Shown piece by piece: positions 6,834 through 15,545 of a stretch of DNA of 64,000 bases. Positions within the stretch are counted from its first letter, which is position 1, and every line of letters begins with the position of its first letter. Both the position numbers and the translations under genes were made by a program. The notes below the pieces were generated by a model. That model was not told where the DNA came from. It did no database searches and saw only the letters and a program-made list of their open reading frames with translations. This stretch comes from Bacillota bacterium (GTDB lineage: Bacteria > Bacillota > Clostridia > Christensenellales > UMGS416), in assembly GCA_023398815.1 (NCBI GenBank), contig JAEWRW010000020.1, forward strand, positions 62,001 to 126,000, written 5' to 3'.

Positions 6834-9488
6834 ATGAAGAAGAAACTGTCTCTGGTTCTGGCCATTCTCGTGGCTTTTGTGCTGGCCACCCCGGCACTGC
6901 CCGTTTCCGCTGTGGACTACAGCTACATCCGGGTCAAACTGACTTCCATGGGGAGCCCAACCTCGGTGCAGTTCAAGCTTAAGGGTGCCTACCGGGTCTC
7001 CGGCAAGTCCTCACTTGACCTGTATCCCAACATCACCTACACCCTGAAAGCGGCCAGTTCGGGCTCGGGCCTGACATTGACCTACCACAACGGCGTCAAA
7101 ACGGTCAACGTGAGTTTGGGGGCCAGCATCACCCTCAAGCAGTACAGCAACGGCTCGGCCGTCAACTTCCTGTATCTCTATAATAAGAGCTACGGCTGGT
7201 GCTATTACGACGGCGACATGACGATCAGCCGGCCGTCGGGCAAAAAGACGCTCCAGCTCATTAATAAGGTTTATTTGGAGACCTACATTTACGGCGTGGT
7301 GGCCTGTGAGATGAGTTCGGCCTGGCCCGCCGAGGCACTGAAGGCCCAGGCAATCACCTCCCGCACCTACGCCATGCGCTTTCAGAAGGCAAATGCGGAC
7401 GAATCCTCCGACATCGGCGACACCTCCACCTATCAGGTGTACGAGGGGTATCCCCTGAGCGGAGGCGCGGCGATCAAGGCCATTCAGAGTGCGGTGACCG
7501 CCACCAAGGGCATGACCATTACCTACGACGGTGCCCTGGTGGACGGCATGTTCTCTGCCAGCAATGGCGGGCAGACCCGCTTGGCCACCACCAAGTGGCC
7601 CAGCAGCAAGAACACCTACCATGTGTTCAAGGACGACCCCTATGACCGGAAGAACGGCTCCAGCCCCTCGTTCCGCTACATCTTCCCGGTCAAGTTTGAC
7701 AGCGCAACGCTCGGTTTGTTGAGCTCTACCGACCGCAAGAAAGTGGATACCATGTCTGCCCTGCTGAAGGAAAAACTGGTTCCGGTCATCAAGTCAAAAT
7801 CCGGCATTACCGTGAAGGCCTCGGACATCAAACTCAACGCCATCAGCAGCGTCACCCGCAAATCGCTGCGCGATGGTCTGCCCACCGGCAGCCTGGAGTT
7901 CACCCAGGTCGTCGTCGTCGTCAATGTGACCGTACCGGGTACACCCACCACCACGGCTTCACCTACCAAGACCGCGACGGCTACGCCCACCAAGACGGCT
8001 ACGGCCACACCCACTGCAACCCCTACTGCCACAGTGACGGCGACCACTATCACCACCGCTACGGCCACGACGACTGCCACGGCTACAGCCACTGCTACCG
8101 CGACCAGCACAGCCACGACGCAGGCGCAGTCCTCCGATGGGGCCGCAGTCAAGGTGCAGACGGTGGCCGCCGTCACCAATACACCTGCTGCCACCAGCGC
8201 CCCGGCCACCGCCAAGCCCGCCGCCAAGACCAATGCGACATCCAGCTACACCGGCGGCTATACGGTGACGCTGACGTACACCGACGATGAGGGAGACCTC
8301 ATCGGGGAGTTGAAGTCGCGTTTTGCCACTTATCACAGCCTGCTCAAGAGTAAAAACCTGTGGAACATGTACTACATGAAGTCCTCCAACGGCAAGTTTT
8401 TCTACCTCATCGTGCGGGGGTATGGCCATGGCGTGGGCCTCAGCCAGCGCGGCGCCCAAGAGATGGCCAAGGAAGGCAAGACCTACGATGAGATTCTGGC
8501 CTTCTATTACAACATGGACACCAATGCCAAGGTCAAGAAGACCAGAGTGACGCTGACCTACAAGGCTCCTACCAAAGTGCCTGGCAACAGCAGTCCTGTG
8601 TATGGCAAGGTAACCAGCAGCACCCTCAACGTGCGCGCCGCTACCGACAGCAGCAAGGGTGCCATCGTGGGCACGCTGAAGAAGAACGACTATGTGGAGA
8701 TCCTGAGCACAAAGAGCAACGGCTGGTATCGCATCCTGGTGAAGAAGACCGGCCTGGCCGGCTATGTGGCCTCCCGTTACATCAAGAAGGTGTCGTCCAC
8801 CCCTGCGCCCAGTGCTACCGTCACCCCAACGCCTGTCACCGGCAAGGTGGGGGGGCAGGACCTCAGAATGCGAAAGAGTCCCTCGTCCAGTGCTGACATC
8901 GTGACGACCATCCCCAAGAACTCCACGGTCACGGTGCTGGACACCAAGGCCGCGACCGGCTGGTACAAGGTGAAGTACAAGACCTACACCGGGTACTGCA
9001 TGTCTCAGTACATTACCATCACCGGCAGCACGGCCACGCCAACCCCCACGCCCAGTGCCACGGCCAACAACAAGACCGTGCAGGGTAAAGCCAACGTGTC
9101 CGACTACCTGTCGCTGCGCGAATCGGCCGATACCGCGTCGGACCGGGTGGCCAAGATCCCTAAGAACGGAACGTTTTCCGTGACGAGTGTGGATAAGAAG
9201 CCCTCCTGGCTCAAGGTGAAGTACAGCAGCCAAACCGGCTACGTGCTGGCCAAGTATGTCATCATCGCCGGAAACTCCACCTACAAGGCGTGCACCGTCA
9301 CGGCCAGTACTCTCAACGTGCGCAAGACCGCCAGCACCGATGGTACGATTCTCGGCAAGCTCTCCAGCGGCAACACCGTGGCCGTCACTGCCAAGACCAC
9401 CGCGGGCGGCAAGGTGTGGTACAAGATCCTGTATGGCAGTGGCACGGGGTACATCCTCTCCGATTATTGTCGCATCATGACCCAATAG
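6834..9488 (+). CDS. Secreted SpoIID/LytB-domain protein with four SH3 repeats
   Basis: An 884-residue exported protein. The frame is open for 82 more codons upstream, but ATG 6834 follows AGGGGGT and begins a clear signal peptide (MKKKLSLVLAILVAFVLA to about residue 25). The SpoIID domain starts near residue 145 with YLETYIYGVVACEMSSAWPA and has KAQAITSRTYAM. Its closing motif GYGHGVGLSQRGAQEMA comes at about 531–547. Between them, at about 369–469, lies a Thr/Ala/Pro-rich low-complexity stretch. Four bacterial SH3 domains follow (about 587–652, 670–730, 748–812 and 819–882), joined by TPTPTPS-type linkers. SpoIID proteins are lytic transglycosylases acting on denuded glycan. The SH3 repeats suggest wall binding, so a vegetative or sporulation role in wall remodelling is likely. 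Confidence 0.93.
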   Translation: MKKKLSLVLAILVAFVLATPALPVSAVDYSYIRVKLTSMGSPTSVQFKLKGAYRVSGKSSLDLYPNITYTLKAASSGSGLTLTYHNGVKTVNVSLGASITLKQYSNGSAVNFLYLYNKSYGWCYYDGDMTISRPSGKKTLQLINKVYLETYIYGVVACEMSSAWPAEALKAQAITSRTYAMRFQKANADESSDIGDTSTYQVYEGYPLSGGAAIKAIQSAVTATKGMTITYDGALVDGMFSASNGGQTRLATTKWPSSKNTYHVFKDDPYDRKNGSSPSFRYIFPVKFDSATLGLLSSTDRKKVDTMSALLKEKLVPVIKSKSGITVKASDIKLNAISSVTRKSLRDGLPTGSLEFTQVVVVVNVTVPGTPTTTASPTKTATATPTKTATATPTATPTATVTATTITTATATTTATATATATATSTATTQAQSSDGAAVKVQTVAAVTNTPAATSAPATAKPAAKTNATSSYTGGYTVTLTYTDDEGDLIGELKSRFATYHSLLKSKNLWNMYYMKSSNGKFFYLIVRGYGHGVGLSQRGAQEMAKEGKTYDEILAFYYNMDTNAKVKKTRVTLTYKAPTKVPGNSSPVYGKVTSSTLNVRAATDSSKGAIVGTLKKNDYVEILSTKSNGWYRILVKKTGLAGYVASRYIKKVSSTPAPSATVTPTPVTGKVGGQDLRMRKSPSSSADIVTTIPKNSTVTVLDTKAATGWYKVKYKTYTGYCMSQYITITGSTATPTPTPSATANNKTVQGKANVSDYLSLRESADTASDRVAKIPKNGTFSVTSVDKKPSWLKVKYSSQTGYVLAKYVIIAGNSTYKACTVTASTLNVRKTASTDGTILGKLSSGNTVAVTAKTTAGGKVWYKILYGSGTGYILSDYCRIMTQ

Positions 9489-9515
9489 GATAGTACCGCT
9501 CGCTTTCTGTATTTT

Positions 9516-9550
9516 AACCGCGGGGTTCCTTGGGAACCCCGCGGTTTCTT
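9516..9550 (+). terminator. Intrinsic terminator after the SpoIID-domain gene
   Basis: A 14-bp stem (AACCGCGGGGTTCC and its complement) with a three-base loop, followed by TCTTTT. Confidence 0.9.
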
Positions 9551-9593
9551 TTGCGATTAACCCCTTGTGGAATACAAAATCAATTTCCCTATT

Positions 9594-9610
9594 TGTAACA
9601 AAATTGTAAC
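9594..9610 (+). promoter_or_regulatory. WalR (YycF)-type operator box
   Basis: TGTAAC, five bases, then TGTAAC fits the published WalR consensus TGT(A/T)A(A/T/C)-N5-TGT(A/T)A(A/T/C) at all fixed positions. It lies about 40 bases ahead of the -10 element of the NlpC/P60 gene. WalR is known to control this class of wall hydrolase in other Firmicutes. Confidence 0.6.
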
Positions 9611-9627
9611 AAATCCAGATTATGCGC

Positions 9628-9654
9628 TTGTTTTTGCTGGCCTCATGCTATAAT
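9628..9654 (+). promoter_or_regulatory. Extended -10 promoter of the NlpC/P60 gene
   Basis: A TGCTATAAT extended -10 element (TATAAT at 9649–9654) with a weak TTGTTT at 9628, 15 bases upstream. It is the only convincing promoter ahead of the TTG start at 9702. Confidence 0.6.
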
Positions 9655-9701
9655 ATGCCCAGTCTTTTTGGCGTAACAATGGTTCGATCGGAGGTGCAGG
9701 A

Positions 9702-10922
9702 TTGCATACGAAAGCCAGATTGGTGTTGGCTGCCATCGTGATGGTGGGCCTTTCGATGGCGATGATGGCCGGTTCGGTTTCCGCTGACGAAGCGTTGAGG
9801 CGGGGAGACGAGGGCGATCGTGTGAAGGAGTTGCAGCAACTCCTGAAGAAAAGCGATTGCTACGATTATGGCACGATCACCGGGTATTTCGGCGTATCCA
9901 CAGAAAACGGCGTGAAGAAGTTCCAGTCCACCCACGGGCTGGAGGTGGATGGCGTGGCGGGCACGGCGACGATCAATAAGTTGAAGTCCGCGTCCAAAGC
10001 CACCACCACAAACCCCGATTCGCTCAGCCTTGGTATGAGCGGCGACGACGTGACCGACATCCAGAAGCGTCTCAAAACGCTGGGCTTGTTCACCGAGCCC
10101 AAGGTCACCGGTTACTTCGGCCCCAAGACCGAGTCGGCAGTGAAACTCTTCCAGCAAGCCTCCGGCATGAAGGCCGACGGCATTGTGGGGAAGAAGACCA
10201 AGACCGCCATGTTCCAGAGCTTTAGCTCCACTACGCTGGCCGCCGGCATGAAGGGCAGCGCCGTGACCAAACTGCAGAAGCGATTAAAGACGCTGGGCTA
10301 CTACGATGGCAGTGCTACCGGCCTCTATGGTCAGCTCACCGAGAAGGCTGTGGCCTATTATCAGAAGCTCAACAAATTGACCGACGATGGCGTTGCGGGT
10401 AAAAAGACGCAGAGCTCCATCTATAGCAGCAAGGCCAAAACCGAGAAGGAAGCCCGTCGTTCGACGAGCTCAGATTCCTCTGATAGCTCGTCCGACTCCG
10501 ATTCCTCCAACGACGAGGACACCGACCAGAGCAGCAAGGGCCAGGCCAAGGGCGAAGCCGTGGTGGAGTACGCCAAGAAGTTCCTGGGTGTGCCCTACGT
10601 CTACGGTGGTGACGGCCCCAAGTCCTTCGACTGCACGGGTTTCACCTGCTATGTGTACAAGCACTTCGGTGTCAGTCTGCCCCGGTCGGCGCAGTCCCAG
10701 GGCTACTCTGACTACGGCGTGAAGATCACCAAGAAGTCGGACCTGATGCCCGGTGACCTGATCTTCTTCAACTCCCAGAGGGACAGTGACCGTTCGGACC
10801 ACGCCGGTATCTACATCGGCAATGGCAAGTACATCCACGCGCCGTACACCGGCACCGTCGTGAAGATCAGCAAGCTTTCGGATCGGCACGATTTCTCCTG
10901 GGGGCGCCGGGTGTTCCAGTAA
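9702..10922 (+). CDS. Secreted NlpC/P60 endopeptidase with three peptidoglycan-binding repeats
   Basis: A 406-residue exported wall hydrolase. The TTG start at 9702 is set by GGAGGTG upstream, and a signal peptide ends near ADEA (about residue 30). Three PG_binding_1 modules follow at about 31–96, 106–171 and 178–243, each with the pattern G..V..LQ..L...G...G.FG..T..AV..FQ. A Ser/Asp-rich linker (about 253–280) leads to the NlpC/P60 domain (284–406), with catalytic Cys in SFDCTGFTCYVY and His in SDHAGIYIGNGKYIHAP. The domain cleaves D-Glu–diamino acid stem-peptide bonds. A WalR-type box and an extended -10 promoter lie upstream. A second protein of the same architecture is encoded at 13390. 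Confidence 0.95.
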   Translation: MHTKARLVLAAIVMVGLSMAMMAGSVSADEALRRGDEGDRVKELQQLLKKSDCYDYGTITGYFGVSTENGVKKFQSTHGLEVDGVAGTATINKLKSASKATTTNPDSLSLGMSGDDVTDIQKRLKTLGLFTEPKVTGYFGPKTESAVKLFQQASGMKADGIVGKKTKTAMFQSFSSTTLAAGMKGSAVTKLQKRLKTLGYYDGSATGLYGQLTEKAVAYYQKLNKLTDDGVAGKKTQSSIYSSKAKTEKEARRSTSSDSSDSSSDSDSSNDEDTDQSSKGQAKGEAVVEYAKKFLGVPYVYGGDGPKSFDCTGFTCYVYKHFGVSLPRSAQSQGYSDYGVKITKKSDLMPGDLIFFNSQRDSDRSDHAGIYIGNGKYIHAPYTGTVVKISKLSDRHDFSWGRRVFQ

Positions 10923-10937
10923 CCCACCCTGCATGTC

Positions 10938-10969
10938 ACGGCCCGCGCAATCATTGCGCGGGCCGTTTT
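10938..10969 (+). terminator. Intrinsic terminator after the NlpC/P60 gene
   Basis: A long GC-rich hairpin (ACGGCCCGCGCAAT with its complement, almost no loop) followed by TTTTG. Confidence 0.85.
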
Positions 10970-11058
10970 GCATGCGTGTTGACCCTTCCCAATCCCTGCC
11001 ATTTGCGGTAGGATGGTGAAAACAACCGCCGCCAGCCGGCGACAACAGGAGGATGGGT

Positions 11059-12345
11059 ATGACGGTGGAACGAAAGCCACAGCAGCTTGCTTTTTTGGAT
11101 TGGGAGTTCGGTGTGTTCTTCCATTTTGGCATTCGCACCTTCTATGAGGGCCATCGGGACTGGGACATGCAGGAGATGCCGCTGGCAGGCTTCGCGCCCA
11201 GCGCGCTCGATTGCAACCAGTGGTGCGCTACCGCCAAGGCTGCCGGTGCGCGCTACGCCGTGCTTGTGTGCAAGCACCACGACGGCTTCGCCAACTGGCC
11301 CTCGGCCTATACCGACTATTCGGTGGCCCACACCCCCTGGAAGGATGGAAAGGGTGACGTCGTGCGGGAGTTTACCGATGCCTGCCGCGCCAACGGGCTC
11401 AAGGTCGGGCTCTACTACTCCCCGGCCGAGTTTGGCTCCAAGGACCAGGAGGCCAAGGACTATGACGAGTACTTCATCCGCCAGGTGAGCGAGTTGCTGG
11501 GCAACTATGGCAAGGTCGATTACCTGTGGTTTGACGGCTGCGGCTCTGAGAATCACCGCTATGACACCGCCCGCATCGTGGCGACCATCCGCACCCTGCA
11601 GCCGGAGATACTGCTCTTCAATATGTGGGACCCTGACACCCGCTGGGTGGGCAATGAATCGGGCTACGCCCACAACGCCAACTCCAACGTCGTCACTTCC
11701 ACGGCGTTCTCGGTGTTCACCGAGATCCCCGACCAGCTGGATCGTCCCCGGTTCCTGCCGGTGGAGTGCGACTTCCGCATGCGGCTGGAGAATTGGTTTT
11801 TCAGCGACCGGGACGAACACACCGTCAAGAGCGTTGCAGAGTTGATGGGTATCTACTACTACTCGGTGGGGCGGGGTGCCAATTTTCTCATCAACATCGG
11901 CCCGGACCGCCGCGGCTTGCTGCCGGACGCCGATGCCCAGCGCCTGCTGGAGTTTGGTGAGGAGGTTCGCCGCCGGTTTGCCCACCCGCTGCCTGCCACG
12001 TTCACCAGTGAGGGTGCAACGGCATCCTGCCGGTTTGAGGAGCCCACGCTTGTGGACCACGTTGTGCTAACCGAATCGCTGACGGCTGACCAGCCCGTCG
12101 AGCGCTTCACTATCCGGGCCTACCCCTATTCCTATGGCCCGCCGGTCGTGGTGTACGAGGGCCACACCATCGGGCACAAGGCCATCTGTTCGTTCCCGCC
12201 GTTCCTCACCAAACAGGTGGAGATCACGCTGGAGGGTGCCGGCAGCGACAACCTGGAGTCCATGACAACGTATTTCGTGGGCCGGTATCGAGGCGGCAGG
12301 CAAACGTGGAGGGGCTTCACTCAAACTCCAGGAAACCCATTTTGA
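11059..12345 (+). CDS. Alpha-L-fucosidase, GH29
   Basis: A 428-residue glycoside hydrolase without a signal peptide, so it is probably cytoplasmic. ATG 11059 is preferred over ATG 11053 because AGGAGG (11047–11052) directly abuts the latter. Family 29 hallmarks include WFGVFFHFGI-like residues near the N-terminus (WEFGVFFHFGIRTFYEG), YAVLVCKHHDGFANWPS, GLKVGLYYSPAEF and the nucleophile Asp in VDYLWFDGCGSE. The C-terminal part is a beta-sandwich, as in other GH29 enzymes. No sugar transporter or other fucose gene is adjacent. Its last 29 bases overlap tail-to-tail with the L,D-transpeptidase gene on the other strand. Confidence 0.93.
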   Translation: MTVERKPQQLAFLDWEFGVFFHFGIRTFYEGHRDWDMQEMPLAGFAPSALDCNQWCATAKAAGARYAVLVCKHHDGFANWPSAYTDYSVAHTPWKDGKGDVVREFTDACRANGLKVGLYYSPAEFGSKDQEAKDYDEYFIRQVSELLGNYGKVDYLWFDGCGSENHRYDTARIVATIRTLQPEILLFNMWDPDTRWVGNESGYAHNANSNVVTSTAFSVFTEIPDQLDRPRFLPVECDFRMRLENWFFSDRDEHTVKSVAELMGIYYYSVGRGANFLINIGPDRRGLLPDADAQRLLEFGEEVRRRFAHPLPATFTSEGATASCRFEEPTLVDHVVLTESLTADQPVERFTIRAYPYSYGPPVVVYEGHTIGHKAICSFPPFLTKQVEITLEGAGSDNLESMTTYFVGRYRGGRQTWRGFTQTPGNPF

Positions 12346-13030
12346 TGAGGTCGTCCCGGGTGATTTTGTCCTCCACCGTCAGCCCTGCGTCCTGCTGAAA
12401 GCGCTTCAGCGCCAGCGTCAGGTCGTAATCGTAGATGCCCGAGGCCCAGCCGTAGAAATAGCCCAGTTCCGATAGCCGTTGCTGCACCGCCTTGACGTCG
12501 GCGCCGCGCTCACCGGGGCTGATGGTTTTGAAGCCTGTGCCAAAGGGCCCGTAGGGGCCGTTGCGCACGATGACGGGCGTGCCCACGCTGACCATGTCGT
12601 AGAGCTTGCGAATGTCACGGTTGCGCATGCGGATGCAGCCGTGGCTGACCGCCGCGCCGATCTTGCCCTCGGCATTGGTGCCGTGGATGCCATAGACGCC
12701 CCAGGGGACGTTGAGCCCCAGCCAACGCGCGCCGAAGCTTTTGCCCTTTTTGATGCCCTTGGAGGTGATTTCCCAGTCGCCGATGGGGGAGGCGAAGCCC
12801 GGCTTGCCGGTGGCAATGGGGAAGGACTGCACCAGTTCGCCGTTTTCCAAGAGGTACAGCCGCTTTTCGTCCACATGAACCAGGATGACATAGTGATGCG
12901 CCGTCGCCTCGCTGGCGACGGCATGTTCCTGTCCATGCAGGCACTCGGCCAGCAGCGCCCCGGCATACAGCAACGCCAGCGCGGCCAGCACCAGATTTCG
13001 GGCGGTCAGCAGTCTCCGCACACGGTTCAC
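12317..13030 (-). CDS. L,D-transpeptidase (YkuD) with peptidoglycan-binding domain
   Basis: A protein of about 237 residues. The N-terminal TM segment (LVLAALALLYAGALLAE) acts as signal anchor. A YkuD catalytic domain follows, with the SHGCIRMRNRDI motif (Cys nucleophile, His ahead of it) and GVYGIHGTN upstream. A single PG_binding_1 module forms the C-terminus (GERGADVKAVQQRLSELGYF). Such enzymes make 3→3 cross-links or attach proteins to peptidoglycan. The frame is open to 13231. I place the start at GTG 13030, although GTG 13023 is also possible, because everything upstream looks non-coding and no strong ribosome site separates the two. It overlaps the fucosidase gene end by 29 bases. Confidence 0.9.
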   Translation of the reverse strand: MNRVRRLLTARNLVLAALALLYAGALLAECLHGQEHAVASEATAHHYVILVHVDEKRLYLLENGELVQSFPIATGKPGFASPIGDWEITSKGIKKGKSFGARWLGLNVPWGVYGIHGTNAEGKIGAAVSHGCIRMRNRDIRKLYDMVSVGTPVIVRNGPYGPFGTGFKTISPGERGADVKAVQQRLSELGYFYGWASGIYDYDLTLALKRFQQDAGLTVEDKITRDDLIKMGFLEFE

Positions 13031-13310
13031 CCCGTCCAGTATATTCGCCGGGAGCTGGGTTGATGTGAGGCGCGGACGATCCAGTTGCCGGTGTGCTGGC
13101 GTTGTGAATCCTTCTCGGGTCCAGTGTTTTTTTGGGGGAAGGACGCTGGAATGAGGACCTATGTAACTTGGCTGTATAGGCCATTGCGCAAGGGGAGCGT
13201 ATGGTTTCGGATGGCAGGAGGTTCCTCTCACGAGACAAAGAAAGAGTCACTTTCGGTGAGACACATGCGGAGGCCCGATTGTTGAGGTGGAAAGCTTTTG
13301 TGAGATTGAC
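13031..13310. other. Intergenic region between two divergent wall genes
   Basis: No gene is evident here. At 13162–13178 the sequence TGTAAC-N5-TGTATA matches the WalR consensus at all but one fixed position and lies between the L,D-transpeptidase and the second NlpC/P60 gene. No strong promoter for the minus-strand gene was found. Confidence 0.35.
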
Positions 13311-13339
13311 TTGTGATTTCTCACGTGTTTGGGTAAAAT
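13311..13339 (+). promoter_or_regulatory. Predicted sigma-A promoter of the second NlpC/P60 gene
   Basis: TTGTGA (13311–13316) and TAAAAT (13334–13339) are separated by 17 bases, about 50 bases ahead of the start codon. Confidence 0.6.
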
Positions 13340-13345
13340 AGAGAT

Positions 13346-13361
13346 ATTGTGAGAACACAAT
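13346..13361. promoter_or_regulatory. Operator-like palindrome just after the promoter
   Basis: A perfect inverted repeat, ATTGTG-AGAA-CACAAT, lies seven bases after the -10 element. It would cover the transcription start and early leader, a typical repressor position. Confidence 0.45.
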
Positions 13362-13389
13362 TTGACCACACTATGGGGGCTAAGAATCT

Positions 13390-15177
13390 TTGCAGAAGCA
13401 GATGAAGTTGTTTCGGCGTAATAGCCGACCTTCTGGCCGATCAAATGATACCATGCTCCGGCGGCGGTCTCGCGTCAACCCGGTGGGGTTGAGCGTGGTC
13501 AGACCGGCCCGGAAGGGGATACTCCAGCGCATGGTGCGCGTGGCCAGGGTGCAATGGTGGCGCATGACCCGCCTGACCAAATGGCAGGCTCTTGCGCTGG
13601 GCGCTGTGTTGTTGCTGTGCGTGTCGGTGCCGGTGGGCCTGGCAGTCGCCCATGGGAGGGGCGGGGAACAGCCCGCGCTGAACGCCGTGGGCACCCCCAA
13701 GGCCACCGTGTCCGGGGCAGTGCAGATGGCTGCTGGGCAGCCGGACGTCACGCCTTCGGCGTCGGGGGACGCTTCAGCAGTGGGCGGCGACGCTACCGCT
13801 TCCCCATCGGCTACGGCTACGCCCGCCCCCACAGCCACGCCGGAGATTGATCCCTCCAACACCATCATCCGCCAGGGCGTCACCGCCCCAGTGGTGGCGG
13901 AGATTCAGAAACGCCTGATGGAACTGGACTACATGGGCGAGGACGAGCCGACCGAGTACTATGGCTCGGTCACCGGTTCGGCCATCGCGCTCTTCCAGCG
14001 CCAGCACAAGCTTTCGGTGGATGGCGCGGTGGGTATGGAGACCTATACCCTGCTCATGGGCGACGAGGCGCAGAAGTATACCGTGATGGAGGGCGCGAGC
14101 GGCGAGGACGTCAAGGATCTGCAGGACCGCCTATATGAGCTGGGGTATCTGGAGAAGGTTACCGGGAACTTTGGCCAGCTCACGGCAAAAGCGGTTCAGA
14201 GCTTCCAGGAATACAATGGGCTGACCACGGACGGCAAGGTGGGCCAAAAGACGCGCGAACTGCTGTACAGCGCCGACGCCAAGGCCTATTTCCTCAAGTA
14301 TGGCGAGCAGAGCAGCGAGGTCAAGACCTACCAGAATCGCCTGAAGACCTTGGGGTATTTGATGGCCGAGGCCGATGGGAAGTATGGCACGAATACCGTA
14401 ACCGCCGTCCAGCGCTTTCAGGAGATCAACGGCCTGATCGCCGACGGCTTCCTGGGCCCGCAGACGGTGAAACTGCTGATGTCCGGCTCCGCCCACGCCA
14501 ACGCCCTCATCCTGGGCATGAGTGGCAGCGACATTGAGAATGTGCAGAAAAAGCTCAAAGCCTTGGGGTACATGAAGTCCGTAACCGGTTACTTTGGCTC
14601 GGCGACGGAAGACGCGGTGAAGGCTTTCCAAAAGAGGAACGGGCTATCGTCCGACGGCACGGTTGGCAAAAAGACGCTGAGCGTGTTAAGCTCCGGCAGC
14701 GCGAAGAAGGCTGGCTCAGACAGTGGCGGCGGCAGCGGTGGCGGTGGGGGCGATGATGACGATGACGATAACGACAGCGGCGGTTCCTCCAACCTCAAGG
14801 GCGTGGAAAGGCTCATCTCCATTGCCGAAAGCAAGCTGGGCTGCAAGTATGTTTGGGGGGCGAAAGGCCCCAACAAATTCGACTGTTCGGGTTTTGTGTA
14901 CTATTGCCTCAATAAGGCTGGCGTCAAGCAGGGCTACCTGACCTCCAAAGGCTGGGCCAGCTCCCGCAGGTTCCAAAAGATCACTTCGACCAGCAAACTG
15001 AAGCGCGGCGACATCCTTGTCTTCAGCGGCGATTCAGCCGGGCATGTCGGCATCTACTTGGGCAATGGGCGCATGATCGATGCTTCCTCCTCCAATGGCA
15101 AGGTCGTCAAGCGCAGCGGGCTGTGGAGTGGCTCCTATTGGTCCAGCCATTTCATCTGTGCCTTCCGCGTGTACTGA
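13390..15177 (+). CDS. Membrane-anchored NlpC/P60 endopeptidase with four peptidoglycan-binding repeats
   Basis: A 595-residue protein. A basic cytoplasmic N-terminus is followed by one TM helix (about residues 63–87, ALGAVLLLCVSVPVGLAVA) and a Thr/Pro/Ala linker. Four PG_binding_1 modules come next (about 159–222, 230–295, 302–367 and 373–437), then a Gly/Asp linker (444–468) and an NlpC/P60 domain with Cys in FDCSGFVYYCLN and His in GHVGIYLGNGRMIDAS. The TTG start at 13390 has GGGGGC upstream; ATG 13402 is the alternative. It parallels the secreted enzyme at 9702 but has an anchor and one more repeat, so it probably acts close to the membrane. Confidence 0.93.
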   Translation: MQKQMKLFRRNSRPSGRSNDTMLRRRSRVNPVGLSVVRPARKGILQRMVRVARVQWWRMTRLTKWQALALGAVLLLCVSVPVGLAVAHGRGGEQPALNAVGTPKATVSGAVQMAAGQPDVTPSASGDASAVGGDATASPSATATPAPTATPEIDPSNTIIRQGVTAPVVAEIQKRLMELDYMGEDEPTEYYGSVTGSAIALFQRQHKLSVDGAVGMETYTLLMGDEAQKYTVMEGASGEDVKDLQDRLYELGYLEKVTGNFGQLTAKAVQSFQEYNGLTTDGKVGQKTRELLYSADAKAYFLKYGEQSSEVKTYQNRLKTLGYLMAEADGKYGTNTVTAVQRFQEINGLIADGFLGPQTVKLLMSGSAHANALILGMSGSDIENVQKKLKALGYMKSVTGYFGSATEDAVKAFQKRNGLSSDGTVGKKTLSVLSSGSAKKAGSDSGGGSGGGGGDDDDDDNDSGGSSNLKGVERLISIAESKLGCKYVWGAKGPNKFDCSGFVYYCLNKAGVKQGYLTSKGWASSRRFQKITSTSKLKRGDILVFSGDSAGHVGIYLGNGRMIDASSSNGKVVKRSGLWSGSYWSSHFICAFRVY

Positions 15178-15545
15178 GAAATGCCTTTCGCGTCTGCCGC
15201 TGTGGCGACAGCCGCGATTCAAACAGCTTGTTCCCGTTATGGCTAGATCGGTCGCCGCACATGTCGCCGACCGACCGATAAATTGTAGCTCTCATGCAGG
15301 CTTCCTAGTATACGTTGCGCCTTCGGGCGGAGTATTCTCTTCTGCTCGCACTGACCCTTCCTTTCCTCCCGCCGAATCAATCGGCGGGAGGTTCGTTTCC
15401 CTTTGCACGTTCTAGGGGTTTGCAGATACTCTGACGCACCGTGCCATTGACCCGCTGCGTTTTTGTGCGGGGTGATATGCTGGTGCGCCGCCTCGCAGGG
15501 TGATAGCGTGCTCCTATTCGACGGGGACGGGATTGACGTTGGGTG
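15178..15545 (+). other. Intergenic region with terminator at 15365–15398
   Basis: No gene is evident. An 11-bp perfect stem (CCTCCCGCCGA, loop ATCAA) at 15365–15391 followed by TTCGTTT should end the NlpC/P60 transcript. A weaker hairpin (CGGTCG/CGACCG) lies at 15249–15273. Confidence 0.7.

Noticed and set aside
7940..8240. Tandem-repeat-like ACC/GCC-rich tract as a DNA repeat or CRISPR-like array
   Set aside because: It is the coding sequence of the Thr/Ala/Pro-rich stretch, with irregular units and no spacers. No CRISPR array was seen in the window.
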